DNA of 64,000 nucleotides from Planococcus shenhongbingii (GTDB taxonomy: Bacteria > Bacillota > Bacilli > Bacillales_A > Planococcaceae): contig NZ_CP129235.1 of the NCBI RefSeq assembly GCF_030413635.1, positions 558,001-622,000 on the forward strand, written 5' to 3'. The translations under genes and the position numbers were made by a program. Within the stretch, counting starts at the first letter, position 1; each line of letters opens with the position of its first letter. Of this stretch, positions 42,208 through 50,550 are shown piece by piece. The notes under the pieces are model-generated. The model was given only the letters and a program-made list of their open reading frames with translations. It ran no database searches and was not told the origin of the DNA.

Positions 42208-42236
42208 TTGATTTTGAAAGCACTTTCACATATAAT
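42208..42236 (+). promoter_or_regulatory. Promoter of the kdg/uxu operon with embedded cre
   Basis: TTGATT (42208-42213), 17 bp, TATAAT (42231-42236). The cre site TGAAAGCACTTTCA (42215-42228; one mismatch, CG to CA) fills the spacer, so CcpA binding would exclude polymerase. Confidence 0.75.
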
Positions 42237-42241
42237 TCTAC

Positions 42242-42266
42242 TAAACCGATTTACTAAACCGATTTA
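42242..42266. promoter_or_regulatory. Tandem LacI-type operators (probable KdgR sites)
   Basis: TAAACCGATTTA occurs twice, at 42242-42253 and 42255-42266, centres 13 bp apart, right after the -10 box. Each is near-palindromic around a central CG, as expected of LacI-family operators. The LacI-type regulator encoded at 45837 in the same operon is the likely ligand-released repressor. Confidence 0.7.
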
Positions 42267-42311
42267 TCAAATTTCAATTTAAATATAAAGTGTGTGAGAG
42301 GGGTAATTGAG

Positions 42312-43268
42312 TTGTCGAAGACTTTTAGTGTTTTTACATTGGGTGATGCGCTGATCACGTTCAATCCCTCTGAGACTGGACCGTTGCGGTATGTTTCTGC
42401 TTTTACCCGCAAAGTAGGCGGAGCAGAATTGAACTTTGCCATCGGATGCGCCCGTTTAGGATTGCATACCAAATGGACGAGCCGTTTAGGCGGAGATGAA
42501 TTTGGCCGTGTCATTTACAATTTTGCACGCGGCGAAGGCGTCGATATGGCGAATGTCGAGTTTGTCGAAAACTATCCGACATCATTGAATTTCAAAGAAA
42601 TCCGTGAAGATGGATCTGGAAAAACGTTTTATTACCGTTACCAGTCGCCAATTTTAACGCTGGAACCGGAAGATATTACAGAAGCGATGTTCGAAGAAAT
42701 CGATTTGATTCACTTGACCGGCGTTTTCCTGGCAATCGATCCGAAAAACCTGGCCATTGTCAAACGAGTGCTGGAAATTGCGAATGAAAAAGAAATCAAA
42801 GTATCATTCGATCCGAATATCCGATTGAAGCTGTGGACGCTTGAACAAGCAAAAGCCGCATATTTGGAAATCTTCCCGTATGTCGATATTTTATTGACCG
42901 GGCTGGATGAAATCGAAATGATTATCGGTGATGCTTCTGAAGCAGCGCTGGAGCAATGCGCGATTGACTTCAATATTGGGCAGCTTGTCATCAAAGACGG
43001 CGGCAACGGAGCAAGGCTTTATCAGGATCAGACATGGTACACGAAAGAAGCATTCAAAGTCTCGCCAATCGATACCGTCGGAGCGGGAGACGGCTTTGAT
43101 GCCGGCTATATCTACGCTATGCTCCACGGCTACTCGCCTGAAGATACGCTTGAATTCGCAAACGGTGTGGGTGCGCTTGTAACAACCGTATCAGGAGATA
43201 ACGAAGGGCTTCCGTACCTGCAGGAAGTAAAGGCTTTAATCAGTAAAGAAAAAATCATTGAACGTTAA
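42312..43268 (+). CDS. kdgK: 2-keto-3-deoxygluconate kinase (PfkB family)
   Basis: A 318-residue ribokinase-fold sugar kinase that phosphorylates KDG to KDPG. The N-terminal KVGGAELNFAIGCARLG binds sugar; the C-terminal DTVGAGDGFDAGYIYA contains the catalytic Asp and anion hole. I start at TTG 42312 because GAGAGGGG lies 8 bases upstream; the in-frame GTG at 42294 precedes that site. First gene of the operon, followed by kdgA, which fixes the assignment. Confidence 0.9.
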   Translation: MSKTFSVFTLGDALITFNPSETGPLRYVSAFTRKVGGAELNFAIGCARLGLHTKWTSRLGGDEFGRVIYNFARGEGVDMANVEFVENYPTSLNFKEIREDGSGKTFYYRYQSPILTLEPEDITEAMFEEIDLIHLTGVFLAIDPKNLAIVKRVLEIANEKEIKVSFDPNIRLKLWTLEQAKAAYLEIFPYVDILLTGLDEIEMIIGDASEAALEQCAIDFNIGQLVIKDGGNGARLYQDQTWYTKEAFKVSPIDTVGAGDGFDAGYIYAMLHGYSPEDTLEFANGVGALVTTVSGDNEGLPYLQEVKALISKEKIIER

Positions 43269-43287
43269 ATAAAGGAGGAATCCCGAT

Positions 43288-43908
43288 ATGTTGAAACACG
43301 CTATCCTATCCCGGTTGACAGAAACGAAAGTGGTCGCAGTCATCCGCGGCAGCAGTGCAGAAGAAGCAATCACATTGTCAAAAGCGGCAGTGCAAGGCGG
43401 CATTCCAGCCATTGAATTGACTTATACAACTCCTCAAGTACAGAAAGTTTTTGAAGCTTTGGCTGAAGAAGACGTTTTGCTTGGGGCAGGATCGGTACTT
43501 GATCCGGAAACAGCACGACACGCAATTTTAGCAGGAGCGAAGTTTGTGGTCAGCCCGCATTTCAACGAAGAAATCGCGACTGTCTGCAACCGTTACGGCA
43601 TTCCGTATTTGCCGGGCTGCATGACCATCCGTGAAATGGTTAAAGCTTTGGAATCCGGGAGCGATATCATCAAATTATTCCCGGCGAACAATTTCGAACC
43701 TTCCTTTATTAAATCGGTCAATGGACCGCTTCCGCATGTGCGGATCATGCCGACAGGCGGCATCAACTTAAACAACATCCAGGACTGGCTTTCAGCAGGA
43801 GCAGTCGCAGTCGGAATCGGCAGCGATCTGAACAAAGCATATGCAGCAGGCGGATTTGAAGCGGCTGTAGAATTGAGTCAAAAATACATGCAGCAAAGCG
43901 CGCAGTAA
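43288..43908 (+). CDS. kdgA: KDPG/KHG aldolase
   Basis: A 206-residue class I aldolase, cleaving KDPG to pyruvate and glyceraldehyde 3-phosphate. The general acid/base E43 lies in AIELTYTTP and the Schiff-base lysine K129 in IIKLFPANNF; MPTGGI and GIGSDL form the phosphate site. RBS AAAGGAGG. Second gene, 19 bp after kdgK. Confidence 0.95.
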   Translation: MLKHAILSRLTETKVVAVIRGSSAEEAITLSKAAVQGGIPAIELTYTTPQVQKVFEALAEEDVLLGAGSVLDPETARHAILAGAKFVVSPHFNEEIATVCNRYGIPYLPGCMTIREMVKALESGSDIIKLFPANNFEPSFIKSVNGPLPHVRIMPTGGINLNNIQDWLSAGAVAVGIGSDLNKAYAAGGFEAAVELSQKYMQQSAQ

Positions 43909-43922
43909 AAGGAGTGGCAACG

Positions 43923-44999
43923 ATGAACATGACATTTCGCTGGTACGGCAGAGGCAACGACACCGTAACTTTAGAACATATCAAACAGATTCCGGGCGTA
44001 AAAGGGATTGTCTGGGCACTTCATGACAAACCCGCAGGAGCAGTCTGGGAAAAAGAAGACATCAAAGCTGAAGTGGAATACATTGAATCCCACGGCTTCC
44101 ATATAGATGTAGTAGAAAGCGTCAACGTCCATGAGTCCATTAAATTGGGCAATGCAGAACGCGGCCAGTACATCGAAAACTACAAACAATCAATCCGCAA
44201 CTTAGCGGAATTCGGCGTTAAAGTGATTTGCTATAATTTCATGCCGATTTTCGACTGGACACGCACGGAGATGTTCCACCCGCTGGAAGACGGTTCAACA
44301 GCATTATTCTTCGAAAAAGCGAAAGTGGACAGCATCGAACCAAAAGAACTCATACGGGAAGTCAGCGAAGCATCCGATTTGACGCTGCCAGGCTGGGAAC
44401 CGGAAAAGCTGGACCGCATCACGGAATTGTTTGATGCCTATAAAGAAATCGACGAAGCGAAGCTTTGGGAGAACTTAGCGTTCTTCTTAAAAGAAATCCT
44501 TCCGGTTGCAGAAGAAGCCGGCATTAAAATGGCCATTCATCCAGATGATCCGCCGTTCTCAATCTTCGGTCTGCCACGCATCATCACAGGCGCAGAAAGT
44601 TATGAAAAACTGATTGAAATATCGGATTCACCATCTAATGCTTTCACCATGTGCACAGGTTCCATGGGAGCAAGCCCGAACAATAATATGGTTGAAATTG
44701 CGAAGAAATACGCAAACCGCGCACCTTTTTCACATATCCGCAACGTGAAGGTTTACGACAACGGTGATTTCACGGAAACGTCCCATTACACACAAGATGG
44801 GTCGATCGATATTAAAGGTATTGTTAAAGTGCTGCATGAGCAGGATTACACAGGGTATGTCCGACCGGATCATGGCCGCCATATCTGGGGTGAAGTATGC
44901 CGTCCAGGTTACGGCTTATACGACCGGGCACTCGGTATTATGTATTTGCTTGGTTTATGGGATGCTTACGAAACCAAAAGAATGGAAGGTGCAAAATGA
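43923..44999 (+). CDS. uxuA: Mannonate dehydratase
   Basis: A 358-residue TIM-barrel enzyme converting D-mannonate to KDG. MTFRWYGRGNDTVTLEHI and IKQIPGVKGIVWALHD are typical of the N-terminus; ICYNFMPIFDWTRT, MAIHPDDPP, CTGSMGASPNN and RPDHGR supply metal and substrate residues. I start at ATG 43923; the GTG at 43914 overlaps the ribosome binding site AAAGGAG. Stop overlaps the next start (ATGA). Confidence 0.96.
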   Translation: MNMTFRWYGRGNDTVTLEHIKQIPGVKGIVWALHDKPAGAVWEKEDIKAEVEYIESHGFHIDVVESVNVHESIKLGNAERGQYIENYKQSIRNLAEFGVKVICYNFMPIFDWTRTEMFHPLEDGSTALFFEKAKVDSIEPKELIREVSEASDLTLPGWEPEKLDRITELFDAYKEIDEAKLWENLAFFLKEILPVAEEAGIKMAIHPDDPPFSIFGLPRIITGAESYEKLIEISDSPSNAFTMCTGSMGASPNNNMVEIAKKYANRAPFSHIRNVKVYDNGDFTETSHYTQDGSIDIKGIVKVLHEQDYTGYVRPDHGRHIWGEVCRPGYGLYDRALGIMYLLGLWDAYETKRMEGAK

Positions 45000-45832
45000 T
45001 TCCAATTCATGAAAATCTTCAAGGCCGTGTAGCGGTCATTACTGGAGGAAGCGGTGTATTATGTTCGGAAATGGCGCGTGAACTCGCACGCCAAGGCATC
45101 AAAGTGGCCGTTATCAACCGGACAGCTGAAAAAGGCGAAATGGTTGCTAAAGAAATCACGGAAGCCGGAGGAGCTGCGTTGGCCATCCAAGCAGATGTTT
45201 TGAATCGCAATGACTTGGAAAAAGCGAAAGAAGCTGTGCTGAAAGAGTTTGGCAAAATTGATATTTTGATCAACGGCGCAGGCGGGAACCACTCGGATGC
45301 CATTACCGGACCTGAACTTCATGATGAACAAGCCGAAGGGAAATCTTTCTTCGATTTGGAAGAAAGCGGTTTTACCAATGTATTTTCCCTGAATTTCACG
45401 GGTACATTCTTGGCATGCCAAGTGTTCGGCAAAGAATTGCTGAAAAGTGAAGCGCCGGCCATCGTCAATTTATCATCGATGAGTTCGTATGCACCTTTGA
45501 CGAAAATTCCAGCTTACAGCGCTGCGAAAGCATCGATCAATAATTTCACAATGTGGATGGCGGTTCATTTCGCTGAAACCGGTTTACGCGTCAACGCCAT
45601 TGCACCTGGCTTTTTCAAGACTACCCAGAACAAAGATTTGCTGGTGGACCAGGACGGCAATCTGACTGCACGATCACAAAAAATCCTTGCTGCTACACCA
45701 ATGAAGAAATTCGGTCAGCCTGAAGATTTGCTTGGAGCGCTCCTGTTCCTGGTGGATGAATCGTATTCTTCCTTTGTCACCGGTACAACATTAGCGGTTG
45801 ACGGCGGCTTTATGGCTTATTCAGGAGTCTAG
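44996..45832 (+). CDS. uxuB: SDR-type fructuronate reductase (mannonate oxidoreductase, YjmF-like)
   Basis: A 278-residue short-chain dehydrogenase, the same length as B. subtilis YjmF, replacing the unrelated long-chain UxuB of E. coli. Motifs: AVITGGSGVLCSEMARELA, INGAGGNHSDA (active-site NAG-like), LSSMSSYAPL, YSAAKAS. It reduces D-fructuronate to D-mannonate upstream of UxuA. Start overlaps the uxuA stop by 4 bp. Confidence 0.88.
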   Translation: MIPIHENLQGRVAVITGGSGVLCSEMARELARQGIKVAVINRTAEKGEMVAKEITEAGGAALAIQADVLNRNDLEKAKEAVLKEFGKIDILINGAGGNHSDAITGPELHDEQAEGKSFFDLEESGFTNVFSLNFTGTFLACQVFGKELLKSEAPAIVNLSSMSSYAPLTKIPAYSAAKASINNFTMWMAVHFAETGLRVNAIAPGFFKTTQNKDLLVDQDGNLTARSQKILAATPMKKFGQPEDLLGALLFLVDESYSSFVTGTTLAVDGGFMAYSGV

Positions 45833-45836
45833 GCTT

Positions 45837-46844
45837 ATGGCGAGAAATGTAACCATAGCCCAAGTAGCTGAACAAGCGAAAGTTTCGAAAAGCACCGTCT
45901 CCCAATTTTTGAATAAACGCTATGAGTACATGAGTGAGAGCACGCGCCAAAGAATTGAAGCGGCAATTGAAGAGCTCAACTACCACCCGAATATTATTGC
46001 GAGAAGCTTGAAGCAGAAATCGACGTATACGGTAGGGGTCATTGTCGCCAATATTCTTCATTCGTTTTCAACGCAGATCCTGCGTGCCATTGAAAATAAT
46101 TTCAATGACAACGGCTTCCACATCATCATCTGCAACGCTGATGATGAGCCGGAAAAAGAACGGAATTACATCGAGATGCTGTTGGCGAAACAAGTCGACG
46201 GGCTCATCATTTTTCCGACCGGCGGCAATCTTGACCTCTATGAACAAATGAAACAGCGGAATTTTCCGGTCGTTTTCATGGACCGGAAAATTGACGGGTT
46301 AGAAATTGATACCGTCATGCTTGATAACCACCAAGCTGCGAAACTGGCGGTTGATGCTTTTGTTGAAAGCGATTACAACCAGATTTCCATTATTACAACA
46401 TCGATTATCCGCAACACAAGCCCGCGTGTCGAACGTATTGAAGGCTATAAACTGGCGCTCGAAGAACATGGTCTTCCGGTGCGGCCGGAATACATCCGGA
46501 CAGCGGATGCCGAACAGATCCAAGGAGTATTGAAAGAGTTGTTCGCGTTACAGGAACCGCCTGAAGCCATACTTGCCGGAAACGATATTGTACTAATTGA
46601 AGTGCTGAAATACATGAAAGACCATCAATTGAAGATTCCCAAAGACGTCGCTGTCATCGGCATCGATGAAGTATCTTTCGCCAGCTTTTACTCACCGCCG
46701 CTGACGGTGGTGACACAGCCGACAATTGAAATGGCCAACAAAGCCACTGAATTGCTGCTGGCACAGATTAACTCAAAAAACAAAACAGCCAGAACTGCCA
46801 TACATCGCTTGCATCCTAGTTTAATAAAGAGAAGTTCTTGTTAA
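45837..46844 (+). CDS. kdgR: LacI-family repressor (KdgR-like)
   Basis: A 335-residue regulator. The HTH is at the N-terminus (VTIAQVAEQAKVSKSTVSQFLNKR; quoted motif VSKSTVSQFLN), followed by the hinge HPNIIARSLK and a type 1 periplasmic-like effector domain (VGVIVANILHSFSTQILRAI, PVVFMDRKID, GIDEVSFASFYSPPLTVV). SQF replaces the more common SRV in the recognition helix, matching Bacillus KdgR. Expected ligand: KDG. It lies inside its target operon, so autoregulation is expected. Confidence 0.88.
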   Translation: MARNVTIAQVAEQAKVSKSTVSQFLNKRYEYMSESTRQRIEAAIEELNYHPNIIARSLKQKSTYTVGVIVANILHSFSTQILRAIENNFNDNGFHIIICNADDEPEKERNYIEMLLAKQVDGLIIFPTGGNLDLYEQMKQRNFPVVFMDRKIDGLEIDTVMLDNHQAAKLAVDAFVESDYNQISIITTSIIRNTSPRVERIEGYKLALEEHGLPVRPEYIRTADAEQIQGVLKELFALQEPPEAILAGNDIVLIEVLKYMKDHQLKIPKDVAVIGIDEVSFASFYSPPLTVVTQPTIEMANKATELLLAQINSKNKTARTAIHRLHPSLIKRSSC

Positions 46845-46891
46845 CGTGCTTGGAAATGGGTTTTTTGGTTAAAGAATAGGTGGAAAAAGGA

Positions 46892-48229
46892 ATGGATTGG
46901 ATTATTGATTCGCTGCCGATTATCTCGGTAGCACTAGGCGTAGCCTTGCTGTTGTTCTTGAATATGAAAGTGAAACTGAACAGTTTTCTTGCGTTACTGA
47001 TTTCTGCAATTTTTGTCGGGATTTTAAACGGTTTAAGATTGCCGGCTGTTATTGAATCGATCAAAGCCGGTTTCGGCGGCACACTCGGAAGCTTGGCGCT
47101 TATTATCGGTCTGGGTGCTGTTCTTGGTAAATTGATGGTCGACTCAGGAGCTGCGCAACGTGTAGCTTCAACCTTATTGAAAAAATTCGGTGTAAAAAAC
47201 ATTGAATGGGCGATTCTAATCGTCGGCGGTATCTTCGGGATTTCCGTATTCTATGAAGTGGCTTTCATTATTTTAGCCCCGCTTGTCATCAGTATTGCCA
47301 TTGAAGCAAAAGTTTCGTATATGCGCCTTGGGATGACTATGGTTGCCGCTGCTACAATGGCGCACAGTTTGTTCCCGCCACAGCCAGGCCCAACCGCACT
47401 TGTCGCTGCGTACGGTGCGGACATGGGTATGGTTTACATACTTGGAGTAGTAGTATTTGTGCCTGCAGTTATTGCGGCAGGAGTAATTTTGCCAAGATTG
47501 CTGCGCAATCTGGATAAACCGGTTCCGCCTCTTTTGAAAAAACCGAAAGAATTTGCGGACGATGAAATGCCTGGCTTTGCTATCAGTATTTTAGTGCCAT
47601 TATTGCCAGCTATTATCATCACAAGTGCTACAATCATCAACTATTTTATTGAAGAAGGAACTCTGATCCACGATATCGTCAACTTCTTCGGCAGTGCCGA
47701 AATTTCAATGCTTCTTGCTGTATTGGTCGCTATTTATGTCTTTGGCCTTCGCCGTGGACGCAAAATGCATGAAGTCATGGATTCGTTCTCAGGGGCAATC
47801 TCAAGCATCGCCATGATCATCTTGATTGTCGGTGCCGGTGGTGCCTTCAAACAAATCATTTTGGATTCTGGTGTTGGCGATTACATCGCGACGATGATGC
47901 AGAACACAAGCGTTTCACCATTGATCATGGCTTGGGTTATTACAGCCATCCTGCGTATTGCTACCGGTACAGGCGTTGTATCAGCTATTACCGCTGCGGG
48001 TATTGTAGGTCCGATGATAGATACATTTGACGTTAACCCAGTGTTGATGGTGCTTGCAACTGCTGCAGGAAGTAACACGATCACTCACGTGAACGATGCG
48101 TCGTTCTGGCTGTTCAAAGAGTACTTCAACTTGTCGATCAAAGAGACATTTAGAACTTGGGGTCTTCTTCTATTGACCACTTCTCTTGTAGGTCTTGGAG
48201 TTGTTCTGCTTCTCAGCTTGTTTATCTAA
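46892..48229 (+). CDS. GntP-family gluconate/hexuronate-type permease
   Basis: A 445-residue membrane protein with about 12-14 hydrophobic segments. GntP-family hallmarks: GFGGTLGSLALIIGLGAVLG, VFYEVAFIILAPLV, HSLFPPQPGPTAL, GTGVVSAITAAGIVGP and NTITHVNDASFWLFKEYF. As E. coli GntP is a fructuronate carrier, and fructuronate is the substrate of the enzymes upstream, fructuronate, gluconate or KDG import is likely; B. subtilis uses the unrelated KdgT in this position. I start at ATG 46892, 8 bases after AGGTGG. Last gene of the operon. Confidence 0.9.
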   Translation: MDWIIDSLPIISVALGVALLLFLNMKVKLNSFLALLISAIFVGILNGLRLPAVIESIKAGFGGTLGSLALIIGLGAVLGKLMVDSGAAQRVASTLLKKFGVKNIEWAILIVGGIFGISVFYEVAFIILAPLVISIAIEAKVSYMRLGMTMVAAATMAHSLFPPQPGPTALVAAYGADMGMVYILGVVVFVPAVIAAGVILPRLLRNLDKPVPPLLKKPKEFADDEMPGFAISILVPLLPAIIITSATIINYFIEEGTLIHDIVNFFGSAEISMLLAVLVAIYVFGLRRGRKMHEVMDSFSGAISSIAMIILIVGAGGAFKQIILDSGVGDYIATMMQNTSVSPLIMAWVITAILRIATGTGVVSAITAAGIVGPMIDTFDVNPVLMVLATAAGSNTITHVNDASFWLFKEYFNLSIKETFRTWGLLLLTTSLVGLGVVLLLSLFI

Positions 48230-48238
48230 TCGAAAAAT

Positions 48239-48276
48239 GTCCGTCCTGCATTTTGCAGGGCGGGCTTTTTATATGG
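48239..48276 (+). terminator. Terminator of the kdg/uxu operon
   Basis: GTCCGTCCTGCA / TGCAGGGCGGGC stem followed by TTTTTAT. Confidence 0.85.
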
Positions 48277-48387
48277 TTTGGAACTCGCTTCCTTTAATAG
48301 CTTGAAATTGTTGGCAAGAAGAATGAATAGAGTTCACAAAAGGGGAAAGGTGACTTGCAGTCTAAAGGAATAAATTGAAATAAAAGA

Positions 48388-48432
48388 GCTTCACTTTCTT
48401 CAGTCAACATTGAAGAAAGTGAAGCTTTTTTA
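48388..48432. terminator. Orphan strong hairpin terminator
   Basis: A perfect 16-bp stem AGCTTCACTTTCTTCA / TGAAGAAAGTGAAGCT with a 7-base loop, A-rich before and T-run after. No gene lies between it and the previous terminator about 110 bp upstream. It may be a back-up terminator or the end of a short RNA. Confidence 0.7.
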
Positions 48433-48480
48433 CTTCTCATTGAGGTGTGGCTTCTAAGATTTTAGGATAATAACGCATAG

Positions 48481-48496
48481 CCTAAGAAACCCTAAG
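48481..48496. promoter_or_regulatory. Candidate activator site for the sigma-54 promoter (UAS 1)
   Basis: CCTAAGAAACCCTAAGG: two CCTAA units with a 10-bp period, 160 bp upstream of the -24 element. The same motif lies upstream of the second sigma-54 promoter (60204-60227). Confidence 0.6.
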
Positions 48497-48640
48497 GTAA
48501 GAAAAAAATAGAGAAATCGGCTTATCTTCTTCTTTAGCAAAGAGTGGAAGCTTTCAAAAGAAGAAGTTTAGCAGCTTCAAAGATAGCAATGCCGGTAATT
48601 AAGCTTGAAAGTTTGAGAACTTTTAAAATTAGGCGGAATT

Positions 48641-48656
48641 TGGCATAAGAATTGCA
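48641..48656 (+). promoter_or_regulatory. Sigma-54 (-24/-12) promoter 1
   Basis: TGGCAT-N5-TTGCA matches the sigma-54 consensus with exact spacing. It is about 100 bp before the M28-like gene and there is no sigma-A alternative as good. Confidence 0.85.
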
Positions 48657-48754
48657 ATATGTGTAGTAAGGAATTTAATGAAAGGAGGAAAAGTTTACTT
48701 CAAGGATAAGGATGGCACTGATAACAAAAGAAACTTATTAAAGGAGGATTTATT

Positions 48755-50503
48755 TTGCAGACAACAGAAAAACTATCGGCATTTGAAAATGAACTGCGGG
48801 CAGATGTTTCAAAAAAAGGCCTCATGGAGTTTACAAAAGAAATTGCGAAAGAAGTTCGACTTTCAGGATCTGAAGAAGAACTAAGAGCATTTGAATATGC
48901 AAAAAGCCAGTTGGAAAGTTTTGGACTGCAAACGGAATTGTTGTTCAGCGATGCTTACATCTCAATTCCGTTGAGCGCTTCGCTTCATATTAACGGTAAG
49001 GAATTTGACTGTATCACACATGCCATGTCGAAACCCGTCAAAGACTTAGTAGCTGAAATTGTTGATCTAGGCAATGGTTCAGAGGAAGCTTATCAGTCCA
49101 ATAACGTTAAAGGAAAAGTTGCTCTGATCGATGGGTTAGCAACTCCAGCAGGCGTTCAAAAAGCAGCTTCATATGGTGTAGCTGCCGTACTTTTTGTGAA
49201 TGCCAGATATACGCATGAAATGATTGTGTCTCCCGTTTGGGGTACGCCAGTTCCAAAAACTGTTCCCTATTTGCCAAATACTCCAGTGGTTTCCGTAAAT
49301 TTTGAGAATGGACAGTCTATCCGAAAAGAGATTCAGGATAAAAGAAGTGAATGCAGAATTTCAACAGAAGTAGATACCGGTTTCCGTTCTATTCCGACCT
49401 TAACAGCCGAAATCAAAGGAAGTGAAGATCCGGAAAAATTCGTCATGTTCAGTGGCCATATTGATTCCTGGCATTACGGAGTTATGGACAATGGGACTGC
49501 CAATGCAGTGATGTTAGAAGTAGCCAGAATTCTTTCCCAGCATCCAGAAAAATTGAAGCGCACACTCCGGCTGGCATTTTGGTCCGGGCATTCTCACGGG
49601 CGATATGCAGGCTCGGCCTGGTATTGCGACACTCATTGGGAAGAGCTGCATGAAAACTGTGTTCTTCATGTCAATGTGGATTCGGTAGGCGCAAAGGATG
49701 CCGTTGTTTTAACGGAAGCGAATTGCATGAAGGAAACGCAAGGTTTTGCAAAAGAAGTGATCGGGACATTAACTGGAGAAGAATATGAAGGTTCCCGGTT
49801 TGGGCGTGCAGGCGATCAATCATTTTGGGGAACCGGTACACCTTCAATTTTCATGGGGCTATCTGAACAAGTGCCTTCTGATGAACCGGCGGCTGCAGCT
49901 TTTAAGAACTTATTCGGCGGAGGAAAAGCAGGCGGCTTTGGCTGGTGGTGGCATACGACTGAAGATACAATCGATAAAATCGATCCAGACTTCTTAAAAC
50001 GGGATTGTGAAATTTATTTGATACTGGTTTATCGGGCTTTAACCAATCCGTTAATTCCAGTCAACATATTGGAAGGCGTAAAGGAGATTGAAGAGGGATT
50101 AACAGAGTGGCATCAGAAAGCACAAGGGAGATTCGATTTGTCTGTTGCTGTTGAACGGGCACAGCAGCTGAAGCAGTCCACTGAAAAATTCCAGCACGCA
50201 ATAGCAGGATTGGAGAGCGAAGACAAAGAACGCATTTCGTGGGCAAATGAAACCATAATGGAACTTTCCCGAATTCTGGTCCCTTTAAATTATGTAAAAG
50301 GAAACATTTTTGATCACGATTTTGCACTTAAACAACCAGTTATTCCGAAACTTGCTGAATTGGATCAATTGCTTCAAGCAGAAAAGGATTCAAATGAGTT
50401 TCAGTTCCTGTATACCTCTTTGCTTCGGAGCAGAAATGAAGTGAATTTTGCTTTAAAGAAGGCAAGTCAGGCTGTGGAACAAGTGCTTCAGCAAATAGTC
50501 TAG
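48755..50503 (+). CDS. M28-like metallopeptidase-fold protein A (PA insert, atypical active site)
   Basis: A 582-residue cytoplasmic protein without signal peptide, starting at TTG 7 bases after AAGGAGG. A protease-associated-like region lies at about 60-200; the M28-like catalytic domain at about 215-420. Metal ligands expected for M28 are H235 (SGHIDSWHYG), D245 (MDNGT), D309 (NVDSVG) and H400 (WWWHTTEDT). The usual Glu-Glu that supplies the catalytic base and one ligand is absent: the site reads SGHSHGRYAGS (H279, S280, H281). A C-terminal helical extension of about 150 residues follows. Related full-length to the protein at 60334. It may be an amidase or peptidase of a divergent subgroup. 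Confidence 0.8.
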   Translation: MQTTEKLSAFENELRADVSKKGLMEFTKEIAKEVRLSGSEEELRAFEYAKSQLESFGLQTELLFSDAYISIPLSASLHINGKEFDCITHAMSKPVKDLVAEIVDLGNGSEEAYQSNNVKGKVALIDGLATPAGVQKAASYGVAAVLFVNARYTHEMIVSPVWGTPVPKTVPYLPNTPVVSVNFENGQSIRKEIQDKRSECRISTEVDTGFRSIPTLTAEIKGSEDPEKFVMFSGHIDSWHYGVMDNGTANAVMLEVARILSQHPEKLKRTLRLAFWSGHSHGRYAGSAWYCDTHWEELHENCVLHVNVDSVGAKDAVVLTEANCMKETQGFAKEVIGTLTGEEYEGSRFGRAGDQSFWGTGTPSIFMGLSEQVPSDEPAAAAFKNLFGGGKAGGFGWWWHTTEDTIDKIDPDFLKRDCEIYLILVYRALTNPLIPVNILEGVKEIEEGLTEWHQKAQGRFDLSVAVERAQQLKQSTEKFQHAIAGLESEDKERISWANETIMELSRILVPLNYVKGNIFDHDFALKQPVIPKLAELDQLLQAEKDSNEFQFLYTSLLRSRNEVNFALKKASQAVEQVLQQIV

Positions 50504-50550
50504 GGGATAGCCGGAAGGATCTTAGTATTTATGCAGAAAGCAGTGATGAG

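Noticed and set aside
44897..44995. N-terminal extension of the fructuronate reductase reading frame
   Set aside because: It overlaps uxuA by 100 bp; the ATG at 44996 has GGAAGGTG upstream and gives the family length of 278 residues.
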